A stretch of 64,000 nt of DNA from Drechmeria coniospora (taxonomy: Eukaryota; Ascomycota; Sordariomycetes; Hypocreales; Ophiocordycipitaceae): positions 4,351,157-4,415,156 of the forward strand of contig NC_054391.1 in assembly GCF_001625195.1 (NCBI RefSeq), written 5' to 3'. Below are positions 35,073-47,500 of this stretch, in pieces. How positions within the stretch are numbered: the stretch's first letter is position 1; every line of letters begins with the position of its first letter. Made by a program: the position numbers and the translations under genes. Under the pieces are notes generated by a model. It made no database searches. It was not told the DNA's origin and worked only from the letters and a program-made list of their open reading frames with translations.

Positions 35073-38066
35073 TCATCTGCCCGGGGCCTGAGGACGATTT
35101 ATCGTCAAGGGTTTGAACGGCTTGAACGGCTGCCGAAGTCGATCGATGGACGGCGCCGGACCCATACCCACTGGCCGCCTCACGCCAGCACGAGGCATCA
35201 CTGACATGAAGGTGGTCTTGTGGAAGCTGGCTGCCGGCAGAATCGGCTCTGGCGCCGCTCCCACCTTCTCCGTCGCCTTATCCTCCGCCTTGCCCTCCGC
35301 CTTCTCTGGGGTTGCATCTCGCGGGGGCGAGCTCGAGAAGAACGCGTACGGTTTCGAAACATTGCGCTCCAATTTTGTATCATTCGGGCGAGCAAAAGAC
35401 CTGCCGGTCGGGATCTTGTGCTGTGCTAGTGCTGGGTCAATTGAAGTCATCGACGCACCATCCGTCGACGTTGTCTCAGATGTCGCACTCGCTGTATGGC
35501 GCGACACCGTCGCTCGGTATCGGGCGCTCGATAGGTCTGCCGGCGTGTACTTTGACGGCGCCGGCTTCTGCGACCTTGACTCCATGGTGACGAAGCCAAG
35601 AAGACTGTGTTGGTCTAGCCGACGGTGGGTCGACCCTCCCCCTGGCCGTGCTTTGGCTGCTGTCGCCGTGTCAGGCGCCTTGGTCGCTGCCGCGGCGAGT
35701 GCTGTCTGGTGCGCTCCGGCGCTGACGAATCTGGGAAGTGCTGGCATCGTGAATTCGGATGACCTTTCCATCGTCGTAGCGTAGTCAGGCGCCCACGGGT
35801 GCGTTTCCGCCGCCTCGCCGTCACCCTTGGTGACAGAGTAGGCATTGCGCTGTCGCTTCGGCGCCCTCGAGAAGTGCCCGTCCGAGTGGCCATCGACGCC
35901 GTCGATGGATGTCGGGTCGTAGGGTTCGACGGGAAAGCTGTCGTCCTCGGGCGAGAACATGGCGGGAAGCTTGCCGAATATGGCCCTTTGCGTCGGCGCC
36001 GGACGGCCAAGGATCTTTGCCGCTGTTTCCACCACTGGCACATCGAAGGAGGGTCCCTTCTGCGCAAATCTGGCCGCAAAGGGGGACACAAAGGGTGAAA
36101 GCTCCACCTTGTTGCTGCTTGCACCCTGTGATGCGTGGATGGGGTGGCTGAGATAAAGGAGAGCTTGAGCTCGGGTCATGGCAACATACAGCAGCCGCCT
36201 CTCCTCGTCGTCATCCTCGGCACGTGAGTGAGGAATCGAGCCTGTGTAGACGGACGGGACGAAGACCACGGGCCACTCCAGGCCTTTGGCTGCGTGAATT
36301 GTCGATATCGTCACCACCGACGATGTGTCCTGGTCTTTGCCATCCTTCTGTGCGTCGGACGCCAGTGCGACGTTGGCGAGAAACCGGCCAAGCATGTCTT
36401 CTTCTTTGGACTGCTCGACTTCATCGATCTCTGGCAACTCATCCTCTTGGGACCTTGCAAAGTCCCGGACAAAATCTCCGGCTAGATTGACAAGTTCCTG
36501 CACGTTTGCCCACCTTCCTTCGTGGTCCTCGACATACTCCTCCTGCAGGTACTTTCGGAAGTTCAGCTGGTTGACGAGATCTTCGACCAACTCGACGAGA
36601 GTCATCGCGCTGCTCTGTTTCATCTCTTCCACTTTCCGCTGGAGGCTTGACACAATCTTGAGCAGCTCCGTGTTCAGCTTTTGCTCCATCTTGGGTCGTA
36701 TATTCGTAGCCGCCTTACGCTGCCCGCGACAATGCCGCCACAGTACCGACCATAGGCTCAGCTTGGCTTGCTCGGCCTCTTCCAGCAGCGATTTGATGGT
36801 CGCCTCACCAATACCTCTTCGAGGGACGTTTATCACCCTCGCCACGGCGTCGTTGTTGTCCGGCTGATGGACGACGCGGAGGTAGTCGAGCAAGATCTTG
36901 ATCTCCTTTCTGTCGTAAAACTTTTTACCACCGACCATGCGGTAGGCAATGCCGGCTTTGCCGAGGGCCGACTCGATCTGTCGAGACAGTGCAGCGGATC
37001 GGAGGAGAATGGCGACATCCTGGTGCTTCAGCATGCCCCCGCAGAGCATGATCGTTCGTCTGAGTTCTGTCACTATCCACTCACCCTCGGCGGACGAGCT
37101 TTTGAGCTTCCGCAATACCGGCTGGGCACCCTTAGTGTGGACGGGTAGTAGTACTTTTTGATATCGTTTCTTGTCCTGCTGGATGACGTGGAGAGAGATG
37201 TCGAGGATGGACTTGGAGGACCGGTAGTTCTCTTCAAGGGACACTTCGTCGGTGCCGGGGAAGTCGCGCAGAAGGCGGTAGAGGTTTCGTATTTCGGCTG
37301 AGCGCCAGCCGTAGATGCTCTGGTCCGGATCGCCAACGACGGTGATGCGTTGTCTTGCCTGAGCAAAGAGGCGCATCAGGTCGTATTGAATTCCGTTGGT
37401 GTCTTGATACTCATCAATCAGCACCGCCTGGACGTTGGATACGCAACAAGGGTGTTCTCGTAGGAGATCCACGCAGCGTACGAGCAAGTCATCGTAGTCG
37501 AGCAGATTGGAACGCTGCAGGTGATCTTGGTATTCCTTAAAGCAAGTGTGTAGTTCGGGGGGCTCGGCCGGACGCTTGCCCTTCCTCGCTGGCGTCGACG
37601 TGGACCCTTTCGCCTTTCGCTTGCTGATCCAAGCCTTGACATAGGCTGGTTCAACCTTGAGATCCAATCGCTTGCATATCCGTTGGATGATGGCCCTCGA
37701 GTCCCCATCGTCGGCGATGGCAAATCGAGGGTCCAGGCCAATCCGGCTTCCGTACTTGGCAAGGTACCGCCTCGAGATGGAGTGAAAGGTGCCCAAGACG
37801 ACATCTTTCTCCTCATCCTCTCCCAAGGCCTTGCCGATGCGTTCCTTCATTTCTCGGGCAGCTTTGACGGTGAATGTGGCGACGATGACATCGGCCGGCT
37901 TCAACCCCCTCTGCTTGATCAACCATGCGACTCGGGAGGTGAGGGTATGTGTCTTGCCGCTCCCTGGCCCGGCAAGGATAGCGACAGTGGCCGCATCAGA
38001 TGTGACAGCGCGACGCTGCGCCTGGTTCAGAGACTGGAGGATGGTGGATTGCTGATCTGTTGGCAT
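35073..38066 (-). CDS. SRS2: Srs2-type DNA helicase, UvrD/Rep superfamily 1
   Basis: 3'-5' DNA helicase that removes Rad51 from single-stranded DNA and restrains recombination at forks. Single exon, 997 aa from the ATG at 38066; the frame is open to 38126, but only a TTG precedes. Motifs in order: Q-type NQAQRRAV (about 14-21), Walker A AGPGSGKT (32-39), motif Ia FTVKAAREMKER, motif II DEYQDT (about 217), motif III VVGDPDQSIYGWR (about 240), motif IV LEENYRSS, motif V STIHAAKGLEWP (about 588) and motif VI YVAMTRAQ (about 626). The C-terminal 300 residues are poorly ordered, with a conserved-looking tail (FKPFKPLTINR). Yeast Srs2 has 1174 residues, so the tail is shorter; I cannot confirm the PCNA/SUMO-binding end. 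PcrA/UvrD-like proteins of other function are the alternative. Confidence 0.9.
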   Translation of the reverse strand: MPTDQQSTILQSLNQAQRRAVTSDAATVAILAGPGSGKTHTLTSRVAWLIKQRGLKPADVIVATFTVKAAREMKERIGKALGEDEEKDVVLGTFHSISRRYLAKYGSRIGLDPRFAIADDGDSRAIIQRICKRLDLKVEPAYVKAWISKRKAKGSTSTPARKGKRPAEPPELHTCFKEYQDHLQRSNLLDYDDLLVRCVDLLREHPCCVSNVQAVLIDEYQDTNGIQYDLMRLFAQARQRITVVGDPDQSIYGWRSAEIRNLYRLLRDFPGTDEVSLEENYRSSKSILDISLHVIQQDKKRYQKVLLPVHTKGAQPVLRKLKSSSAEGEWIVTELRRTIMLCGGMLKHQDVAILLRSAALSRQIESALGKAGIAYRMVGGKKFYDRKEIKILLDYLRVVHQPDNNDAVARVINVPRRGIGEATIKSLLEEAEQAKLSLWSVLWRHCRGQRKAATNIRPKMEQKLNTELLKIVSSLQRKVEEMKQSSAMTLVELVEDLVNQLNFRKYLQEEYVEDHEGRWANVQELVNLAGDFVRDFARSQEDELPEIDEVEQSKEEDMLGRFLANVALASDAQKDGKDQDTSSVVTISTIHAAKGLEWPVVFVPSVYTGSIPHSRAEDDDEERRLLYVAMTRAQALLYLSHPIHASQGASSNKVELSPFVSPFAARFAQKGPSFDVPVVETAAKILGRPAPTQRAIFGKLPAMFSPEDDSFPVEPYDPTSIDGVDGHSDGHFSRAPKRQRNAYSVTKGDGEAAETHPWAPDYATTMERSSEFTMPALPRFVSAGAHQTALAAAATKAPDTATAAKARPGGGSTHRRLDQHSLLGFVTMESRSQKPAPSKYTPADLSSARYRATVSRHTASATSETTSTDGASMTSIDPALAQHKIPTGRSFARPNDTKLERNVSKPYAFFSSSPPRDATPEKAEGKAEDKATEKVGAAPEPILPAASFHKTTFMSVMPRAGVRRPVGMGPAPSIDRLRQPFKPFKPLTINRPQAPGR

Positions 38067-39371
38067 GTTGTCATCGAGTTCGTGCGCGTTTGGTGCATCG
38101 GGGCGCCAGCTGCGTTTGAGTTCCAAGACGCGTCCGGCACGACAGTCACCGGCTTCCTGCGATTCTTCCGAGAAGCCTGCCCAGCCAAATGACCACAGCG
38201 AATGGATCGAAGGGCCACTGCGTCTCGAGCTAGCACCTTCGAAGTTTCTTGCCTGCGGACCATTGCAAAGACGTGCCTGCAGAATGATGCCCCACCTGGT
38301 TGGCCATCGCGTTCGATCACGAAGTCAGGTGACCGGCGACCCCTAAATACCAGGTACTCAGTAGGTCCTGGTAGGCCCATCCTGCGCCATCCCACTCACC
38401 GCTACAGGTAGGGCATCATCCATGGGTTCAGCTTTAGGTAAGTACTAATACATGTCGATCAGGAATGTTTGATTTACTATCATGGGAACGACACATGACA
38501 ATGCTTATTGAGAAAATTTAAGGAATCATAATGCACGGGCGCAGACAGGATGCATCATTCAGTCCACAGAACATCGTTGGCACATGTTGGTTCTCACTGA
38601 CTTGTTACTCGGCAATTGCTTCCATTACTCAGCTTCAGCGAACAAGTAACAAATCCTCATATGGACACATGGACACCTATAGTACAGTACTTATATGCAC
38701 GCAGAAGTACTGTAAGAACTTCGGCAAGTGCTTACCTAGTAATTGGAGCCCACGCATTCGCGTACTTGGAGCCTACGCATTCGCGTACTTGCAGTCTCAA
38801 CAACGCCGTCCTCCAAGGAGTTCCCTCCGATGCTCATCACTTCTGCCCAAGGAGCGGAGCGAAGAATGATGAGGCACATTTCACCCGCTGCTGCAGTGGC
38901 TGGCTTGCCTCGCACCAATCAACCGTTGACGCTCGAAGGGTAGCACTCATCACGCTGATCGGGCGCTTAGCAATCCCTGCGAGCACGACGATGTGTTGTC
39001 CAACCACATGCCGCCATGGACGAGAAACCTCCCTCCCCTCCGTGGCGCTCGGGGTAGATGAGCATCAACCGACACGCTACTCTCCTATCCAGATGCAGCT
39101 ACGGCCAGTAAACGGCCATGGCTGGGGCATCTGGTCATGGCCTACCGCTGTAGGCGCTTACCCGTGAGTGTGCTCGCACGCATTTGAGGTGGCTTATATG
39201 TACGATCGAGACAGGCCGAAACATCACCAGCCGCTTCTCGCAAAATCCCATGGTTTTCGATGCCTCACGCTCCCGTCGACGTCCTACCCCTACCCGTCGA
39301 AGTATGCTTGTCGAGGTATCATCGCACATTCGTCGCTTTCAAGCCTATAAGCTGCCTTGATCCTCTCGACT
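38067..39371. other. Divergent promoter region between SRS2-like and the two-TM protein
   Basis: A bidirectional intergenic region of 1.3 kb. It contains a 23-bp tandem duplication and a few GTAC words at 38670-38790. No gene is supported. A TATA-like CCTATAAG lies at 39344, 20 bp before the ATG of the plus-strand gene and so too close for a TATA box. Confidence 0.5.
38743..38788. repeat. 23-bp tandem duplication, one mismatch
   Basis: Two adjacent 23-bp units (38743-38765, 38766-38788) that begin TTGGAGCC and end CGCATTCGCGTAC differ at one base (C/T). A third, truncated start (TTG) follows. Confidence 0.9.
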
Positions 39372-40925
39372 ATGCAAGACTATCATCCCGTTCCATTGAT
39401 TTTCTTCATCCTCGCCGTCATCCTCACCGTCGTTCAATCTTCTTCTCTCATAGTCCGCTCCATCGAACGGAGGAAAATCAATCCGCTCAACATCAACACA
39501 GGACGGGCTCCGAATCCATACAACGAGCCGGGATTCTCCGCTGGCGTTGTGCATGATCCAAAACGTCTACCCGCGGAGATTGGTGGCATCGTCGCCGCGT
39601 ACGGCATATCCCTGGTGTTGGTCGCCATTATCCTTCTCTCCCTGTCAAGGAAACGGCGTCAACACCTTCGAGGCGACATCGAAGGTCCCGTAGCACAAAG
39701 CCCAGCTGATCTGTACAGCCAAGACTACGCCCACAACGAATTTGCTCGCCTCAGTCGTGTTCCCGTTTCCGGCCTGAGATCCGCTAGAGCGCTCAGCTTT
39801 TCATACCCACCGCCTATTCAGACCGAATTCAACGAGACCAGGCCGTACATCTACGCCTCGCCGACCTTTTCCGCCAAAATACCCGGAGTCGATCCCTCGG
39901 TCGATCAAAGAGTTGTCAGAGCAGACAGAAAAATGGCGCAAAACCAGCTCGAGGAGATGTACAAGCATGTAATGGAACACGAAGAAGCAAAGCAGAAGGG
40001 AATCGTCATCGATGCCCCCACTGTCCCGGGCCACGACCACCGTGTCGATTACTCGACCGTGTCGAAGAAAGGAAAGAAGAAACCGGCTCTCCTCGAGCTC
40101 GAACCTTTTCGGGAGGAGAAGACACAGTCCAAGGCGTCATTCTTCTTCTCCGCCATTCGCTCGCCAAGGAAGAAGTCGATAAAAGGCCTTTCCATCTCGG
40201 CTCCCATCATGACGCCGCAATCCTCCACCTTTCCGAGGCAAGAGAACCAGGAGATGAGCCCAATAGCCCCCAGACTGTACGCACCATCACGCCCACCGCC
40301 TTCCCCCGCCAATCGTCTCACTTCCTTTGGGGTGTCGACAGTTGTCCGGAGCAGGGCGCCGCCGACTGCGAATATCTCCCCCGAGAGTGTCATGAGCATT
40401 GACGAACGTATCAAATTTCATCTAGGTCCACCTGACAACTGCACGCATTCGTACAGCTCACCTACTCCGATGGAAATAGACCCGACGTCGGCCATTTCAG
40501 ATCACTCGCAGCGCCCTCTGGTCGGTATCAGCCTTCCAGCCTCTCCCAAGTCGGGAGCGAGGTCTCCCTCGCTGCCTTCATCCCCAAGTGCAGGAACCAA
40601 CTTCCCGCGGTCCAACCATGCTTCTGCCGTTCGAGCAGGAGGCACCTTGCCTCTGCGGGCCTACGAGCCACCTCCGAGCTCGCCATCTGTGTGCTCCAAC
40701 GCTACAAAGCAGACAGTCTTTCAAAGAACGGGGCCGTTGTCACCGACCACGGGTCAGGGCTGTCGAACTGCCGGTACAGTGCCATATTCACCCTATCAAC
40801 CGTTCACCCCATGCATCCCAGTGACACCGTCGCTGGTGACCAAGGAAGAACGCAAACGGCTGAAGAGAATGGCACCAAGGACACCGACTGTCCAGATGGT
40901 TCAAAATGCGGATGATGTCTGGTGA
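39372..40925 (+). CDS. Two-TM, Ser/Pro-rich protein of unknown function
   Basis: Single exon, 517 aa from the ATG at 39372; the frame is open 15 nt further upstream but only through a TTG. TM1 covers about residues 7-29 (PLIFFILAVILTVVQSS) and TM2 about 72-93 (AAYGISLVLVAIILLSLS), separated by a 40-residue loop with an NPYNEPGF motif, so both ends should face the same side. The remaining 420 residues are a basic, Ser/Pro-rich cytoplasmic-type tail with many SP sites. It ends in a compact block that looks conserved: YSPYQPFTPCIPVTPSL followed by VTKEERKRLKR. I recall this layout in uncharacterised Sordariomycete proteins but can give no function. It is divergent from the SRS2-like gene. Confidence 0.8.
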   Translation: MQDYHPVPLIFFILAVILTVVQSSSLIVRSIERRKINPLNINTGRAPNPYNEPGFSAGVVHDPKRLPAEIGGIVAAYGISLVLVAIILLSLSRKRRQHLRGDIEGPVAQSPADLYSQDYAHNEFARLSRVPVSGLRSARALSFSYPPPIQTEFNETRPYIYASPTFSAKIPGVDPSVDQRVVRADRKMAQNQLEEMYKHVMEHEEAKQKGIVIDAPTVPGHDHRVDYSTVSKKGKKKPALLELEPFREEKTQSKASFFFSAIRSPRKKSIKGLSISAPIMTPQSSTFPRQENQEMSPIAPRLYAPSRPPPSPANRLTSFGVSTVVRSRAPPTANISPESVMSIDERIKFHLGPPDNCTHSYSSPTPMEIDPTSAISDHSQRPLVGISLPASPKSGARSPSLPSSPSAGTNFPRSNHASAVRAGGTLPLRAYEPPPSSPSVCSNATKQTVFQRTGPLSPTTGQGCRTAGTVPYSPYQPFTPCIPVTPSLVTKEERKRLKRMAPRTPTVQMVQNADDVW

Positions 40926-42931
40926 AGATGTACGAGTGATGACGGGTAGGTCGTGGGTGTGACATGCAAAAGATATGTGTTCCGTTTTGATATCCCAACG
41001 TTCTGGCACCGGTCCAAGAAATTATCACCGCAATCCCAAACAGTCGTGTTACTGTATTTACTTTCCTTGACACTATCCGTCCTCTCTCGCAAATGGACGC
41101 CGGGGCAGTCAAACACTTTCAACATCAGAACTTTGTGCTCATGGACCATTTGGTTTGATTTCGATAATCTCGTCATGCACAATTGGTGCGAGGCTGTTAT
41201 TGGAACGCTGTGCTGCATGCATCGTTGTTCACATCTAGCGAAGCTATTCTACAAATGAAACCCAGGAGGATGATATTCAAGCCGGAATCTACGCAAGAAA
41301 TGTCGCAGGTCTTCTGTGATACTGTTGTGTCTAACGTGCTGGGTGCCCAAGGCCCTCCCCTCAGCAGCAAGAGATCTGTGAAATCTACAGCACGACAGGG
41401 CCAGATTTTACTTTGATACACACTTCGCCGTGCGGGTTACGATTCTGTGAAAAAGACGTCGTCTTCATCGTTGACCATCACCCGTGGATCTGCGTTGGTC
41501 GTCAAAGGCTCCCTCTTGGTTCACATCAGGACATTGCCAACCGTCAGCGTCACTGCAATAAGGGGGGCGCCCTCCGTTACTAGTGGCTCCATCCAGACTA
41601 TTCCTGAATAGATATAATAACACGCCCTCCAAACTTCGGCGGCTGACCCGGCTGCTGGTGTTTTTTTTTGGTGCACGCGGAGCGCAGTCTCGGGCGTCAG
41701 CTAGCACCCGACCCGGTCTAGTTGTAGAGTGGGAGATTCTGTGGCCGCAACCCTATCCCACTTGAGGCTCATATGCCACATGTTAACGGCTTTTCACGGA
41801 CTAAAGATGGTTGGATTTTGTGGAATCAGATCATCACCAGGTCTTCTGGCGGCAGCTTGATAGCTGCAGGAGTGGAATGCATGGCGGATCTTCCCACTGC
41901 CTGAGCCATTTGAGGGGAGACATCCCGAAATGAGAATAGCAAGCGGGTGGGGTGTACATGAGGAACGCAAATCATATCGAATGGCCCCTTGAAAACGTCG
42001 TATTTCGCAAGATGATAGTTCTCGTTGGTGAGTTGGAGCAGCCAAGCCGTCAACGCGCGCACACTCGGTGAGGCTTGACTGCTCCAACTCACTGGGATCT
42101 ACTTACATTGGTGAGAAGCAGACGTGGTCTCCCCTGCTTGGTATGGAGACTTGACCAAATCTAGAATTGGAGACGCGCAACTTGGCGAACTGATCATGCA
42201 GTGGCTGAAAAGCCGCCATGTGGAAAGGCGATTTTGGGCAACGCTGATCGAAGCTTAATCGAAAGGAGCCAAGCTTAGTTTGTATCGTCACAACCAGGCA
42301 GAGAGTACCAAAACCATCAGTTGCACAAGACGTCCATTGTTTACAAGCAGCCACAGGAAGATATTTGGCAGCAGTACAAGTGGTGGAAGAGCGCAGACGC
42401 GCGGAGGCAGTCGCGTCAATGTAGTTGCCCAACAGCCCTGGACTCGATCTGGCTTTTGGTCGATGCACCGTCACCCTTGTCCATCGTTGCAAGGTGAAAT
42501 GAAAGATTATAACTAGCACGGCTCGTTGTCGGTGATGTGTAACTTGAATTCTCTCAACTCAGCATTGGGAAGCAAACTGGGGTTGACGAACCCCCCTAGT
42601 CGCCTATACCGTATACGGGACCCTCCCCCCTTTACAAATAGACGGCTAAGCTCATTGGGTCTCTGATGACAGGATGCGGACTCAAAACTCATTCCGAGCT
42701 ATTCCGTCGGCAGTCACCCGCACCACAACCACAGCAGTCCTTGCTGACTGGGCGGTTCCCACATTCCACCTTCTGGTCAAGGGCAAGTTGCAACGTCGTG
42801 GAGGGAGTATTCACCTGCAAACGAAGGGGAAATGGGCGAGGCCCATTGCGAATTTCAAAGAGAAATAGAGTTACCAAACTAGTGATGATCCGCCTCTCCA
42901 TTCGTCGAGGCACGAGGTGATTCGATGCGTG

Positions 42932-42971
<40 letters not shown>

Positions 42972-44540
42972 ACACACACACACGCCTAGCTAGGTTGGCA
43001 GTAGGCTACATTCAGCCCAAGATAAAGAAGAAGGTCAAGTCATGCAGCCCAAGATGATGCGGCTTGAATCTCGGAGAAGGAGGGATAACCCAAAGCGATG
43101 ACTTTGAAGAGCAATGAAGTTGACCGATCAACCAGCCACGTATGGAGCACGACGACGATGCTTGAATGTAGGGTCCATATATGACCGTCACGGCTCACGG
43201 GTCCATGTCGGTGCCTTGTGTCCAGATACGCATGAACACATGTAGAGCCGAGATTGGCCTGGAATTGTGACATGAGACGCCGAAAACTCTGAGTCTGCAG
43301 ATGACCCGCAGCATTCGAGCACGAGCATCTCTACTCCATAGCTCTGCATACGACGCCATACGCCTCGAGCCGGATGCAGACGATACGTGGGTTGTTTAAC
43401 GTTTGAAGCCAGCTCCATCGTTCCCATCGATCGAGACGACACCCTTGCCGGCCGTCGTCGTGCCAAGGTGGATGTGTGCATGCGTACATGCCGGCTTGGG
43501 TGTGGATGACTGCCACTGCCGTCATTCGATGATGCTATCGACGAGAACTGACGCCCACACCGGCAGGATGACACGAAAAAAGAAGGGATCCTCGGGAGGG
43601 AATGTGAGCTTGCTGACCGCGCCGCCTGCATCGCGGTGGAGTAGCATCAGTGAGTGAAAACAGCTGGGTCCATGGAAGTAAATTTCGACGCCTCATCATG
43701 ACGGATCATCGAACATGCAGTGTTTCGTGATTCACTCGCAAGTCCTTGCCCCTTCAGACACATGTACTCACGAGTACATGTGGAAATTGACGTGCCGGGG
43801 AGACATGCCCGAGAATCTCGGTGACTCCTTCATCCACCACGGCACCGACTGACAGGTCCGTCCGTCCATCTCGGCAATGCATACGCCGCGTCATGGACCC
43901 TTGATGTTCAATGTACTGTACATGTTCGTGATGTTCATGCAGTTGTACGTACACATCAGCACGCGTACAGACAGGACAGCGAGTAGTGACAAGATGACCC
44001 ACTGCTAGTTCGTATAGATAGATGAGATGCCTATCAGCACCTCGGGGTTCAACTCCGACGACGATTTCAGAAGGGAGGGGAGGGGGCGTCGACGAGACTG
44101 CGCCTTGTTCGACTCGCCGTGGGCCTCTGAGCTTTTTTGGCGACGGTTGTTTGCAGGTGCTACTAGACGAAATGGCGCGTTCCAACTTTCAGGCGACGTT
44201 GACGGTGACGAGTAGCTATCTTCCGGTCCAGGCGGTTGAGAGGAGAACGGTTCAGCAGGTCGTTCGTCCCGTCCATACGACCCACCGTGCATCGGTCCAT
44301 CGTGCGAGACGAAGGTGGCGAAAATAACGGACGATGGCCGAGGCAGCCTCGGCGCCACCAGTGAATCCGTCGAAGTTCCGACTTGCACGCCAGTACCATA
44401 CGGCGATCCATCCGCAAGGTGAGGCTGCGGCGCAAGTTTGTGGAGCCCACTTATTTGCCTTTTCGCAGCATGGAGACTTGGGTGGTGGCAGAAGTCCGTA
44501 AATAAATATACGCCTATTAGTTGAACTCCTATCTACGATA
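40926..44540. other. Intergenic; no supported gene
   Basis: Two minus-strand frames (41826-42092 and 42103-42519) have protein-like stretches but no start, splice or family evidence and may be relics. An AC microsatellite is at 42937-42983. Nothing else is recognised. Confidence 0.45.
42937..42983. repeat. (AC)n microsatellite
   Basis: About 23 AC dinucleotides with a one-base shift near 42970. Confidence 0.95.
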
Positions 44541-47500
44541 CTCCGTACATGTACACCTGATACAACTACATCCAGCCGCATACAGGTACGTACATGTAAG
44601 CAGGTAGGCGTTTTGTAGTCAGGAGACTCTGGCTGGGGCGTATCCTTGGCTCCGACTAGGGTGACGAGGTCATCACTTGCCATGCATCCGCGTAGACGTG
44701 CTGCGCTGTACTGTACGGAGTAAATAAAGCAAGTACGAGTGGGAGCAAGCTGCGAGACTGCTCTACATGTACTGTAGCTATCTTGTTCTTTTTGTTTATC
44801 TGTGCTCCGCAGGGTACGAGGCCGTATTGTACGAGGCCGTATCCATCCGTCGACTCCAAGGAGGAGCCTGTGCCTGTTCTCCCGTGCCGCTCGCATGCCT
44901 ATAAACAACCCCCCCCCCCCCCCCGGCCGTACGCTCTAATCCGTACTCCGTGTACGGTGCTCGAAACGGGTTACGTCGCATCTGCCACAAGGAAGTATGG
45001 GCTTCCAGAGCGGAACAGGACGAGTTTTACACGCGGGTGTACAGCCACTGCGTGGATGTGTGTGTGAGAGTCGAGGGGCGCGCGAGCAAGGCGTTTCACA
45101 CACAGTGCTCGTACAGATACACGGGCGCCAAGGACCCATTCGGATACGCATGGTGCGCATGTACGTCCTCGTACTCCGCGTCTTCCACCGAAAGATGAGA
45201 TGATATAACCCTATTTCTGAGGCGCCGAGTTAGTGACTGGGGACGATCGGAGCGAGCCAAGGGAGACGATGCCGACTTTGTACCGTACTCGTAGGTCGAA
45301 TCCGCCATTCGGATCTTGTCGAACGTTTGCAGCCGACGAACCCTATGGACCACGTCTCTCCATGGTTCGAACCCACGTCCCTGTCCGCCCGAGAGGGAGA
45401 GGATGGCGGGGAGAAACGTACTTGCAGCATGTGGCTGTTCTGGGGTGTGGGTTTGGGAGTGAGGAACGGACAAGGCCAGATTTAGTGCATGTACTTGCAG
45501 TTCACGGAGTGCATGTGTGGGTAAGTAAGTACTGTACTGTACGGAGTACAGATAAGTAAGATTACTGTACTTGCAAGTGCTTGCAACGATGTTGTTCCTC
45601 GGCGATACGCTACCCACGTAAATACTGTACAGTATATATTCAAGTACTTTTCACCCTACCTGCAGGTTGCCACCATTACGGCCACCAAGGGTGCACATGA
45701 GCGCCGCGCAATAAGTACAAGTTGAGTACTCCGTAGTATGGAGAAAATGAAGACGTATAGGTTGATTACCGTCATTACTCGTGCACCCGAACAGTTCGCC
45801 CACGGCACTGCACCGTACTGCTACGGTGCAGGTACGATCGAGAGAAGCACGGACACGCCACGCCGATGGTAATACGGATTCGGGACAAACTCAATCTTCA
45901 AGAAGCCACGGAATACGGAGTGGTCGAGTCGGGGTATTTGCTGAACCGAGTTAGCGGAGAGGTCGTCCATGAAGATCCGCGAGAAGCGGTTGTTGGTAAG
46001 CTGCGAGGAATGTTGGCATGCGGCTAGAGCCAAGTTGTAACCTTTACCCTCGAGCCAATCAATGGTAAGGAAGGATGACGTACTTGCTTACTGTACGCAT
46101 CTGCAGTCGGTATTTTTCGTATTACTTGCAAGTAGGTACAAGTGAGGTGCGTACCTTCAACGTACTTGCAGTATTTTGATACGGTTGCCAGCTAATACGG
46201 CACGAGAAAAGTACTGTGTGCTCCAGTCCTTCCCACAGGTAACGAACCCCCAATGTTCCCTGTCGTGGACAGCACGCGCATGCCCTGTAAGGAGTGATGC
46301 TTTTGGATACTGGTATGTAATAATACGCGGCAGGTGCCTGTACCGCAGGTGCCCATGTAGTTGTAAGAACAGGTCGAGGTACCTACTAGGTAGGCAGTTG
46401 CTAGTTAGTGCGCAGCGCGTGTGAGCACAGTACTTGTAAGTTGTACGTACTAATAACGTATTGATTGAGGACAGCGGGGAAGAAGCAAATTGGTGGCTGC
46501 GCGTCTCCCGGTGGGTGCACTTTGCGCACAAAGGCGCATCAAGGACTTGGCAAGCAGATACCAGCAGTGTAAGTAGGTGTAAGCAAGTCTGTGTGCAGTG
46601 GTGTTTTCAAGCACTTGAGAATACGGAGTAATACTGGCAAGTAAGTAAGTACTGTAGTTGTACTCCGGTACTCCGTACAGCACTTAAGCGTACATTACAG
46701 CCAATTACATAATCAAGTTGGTCTATACCCAAACGGGGTAAATGTACTCTTCGAAAGCCCGGTAATCCCCCCCTAGCCTTGCGATGATGCGTCGGCTATC
46801 AAGTACTTACTTTACTTGTATACGCACGGAGTACAGTACTTGGTGGATGGTAGGTGCGACCTCAACAACAGTAATATTATTACTTCGTACTCCGCACATG
46901 CATGCGCATACAAGTAAGTATTATATGCAGTTGGTGTAGGGAGTACTTGTTTATTGCATGTACTTAATTGCTTGGTGGGAGAATGGCATCAAGGTACCTA
47001 CTGTAGTACCTAGTACAAGTAGTAGTATTCGTGGTACGACTGTCCAAATAATACCCCAAACATGTAGCTGCACTTGTACTAGGTACTAGGTATTTACGTG
47101 GTGCTACTGTGAGTACAGTATGTGTACAGTATGGATGTACTTACAGTAGCATGCACTCGTTCGTTTCTTCCATCGAGTGCAGTATTAATACTTACTCGTA
47201 CTCCTGAACGAACATGCACACCCAAGCAATACAAGTACCGTAGCAGGTGTACTTACGGAGCACACTGACTGTACAGTACTTACTTGTACGGAGTACTTCG
47301 GTGAACGTGTACGTGCAAGTACAGTAGGTACGGTAGATTGCATGTAAGTACGTACTGTACTTGGTTGTATTCCGTAAGTACAACTACTTACAATACTACT
47401 AACTTGCACTCGTGCTCCGTCTGCCTAATGGTAGGCCGACAGTTGCATGGACCTGTCGACAGGGTTTCAGCGGCTCCACAGACGACCAGCGGCAGAGAAG

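Noticed and set aside
45350..45390. B-box-like GGTTCGAACCC suggesting a tRNA
   Set aside because: The T stem has a mismatch, the 7-bp acceptor partner is missing upstream, and no A box is found at the right distance.
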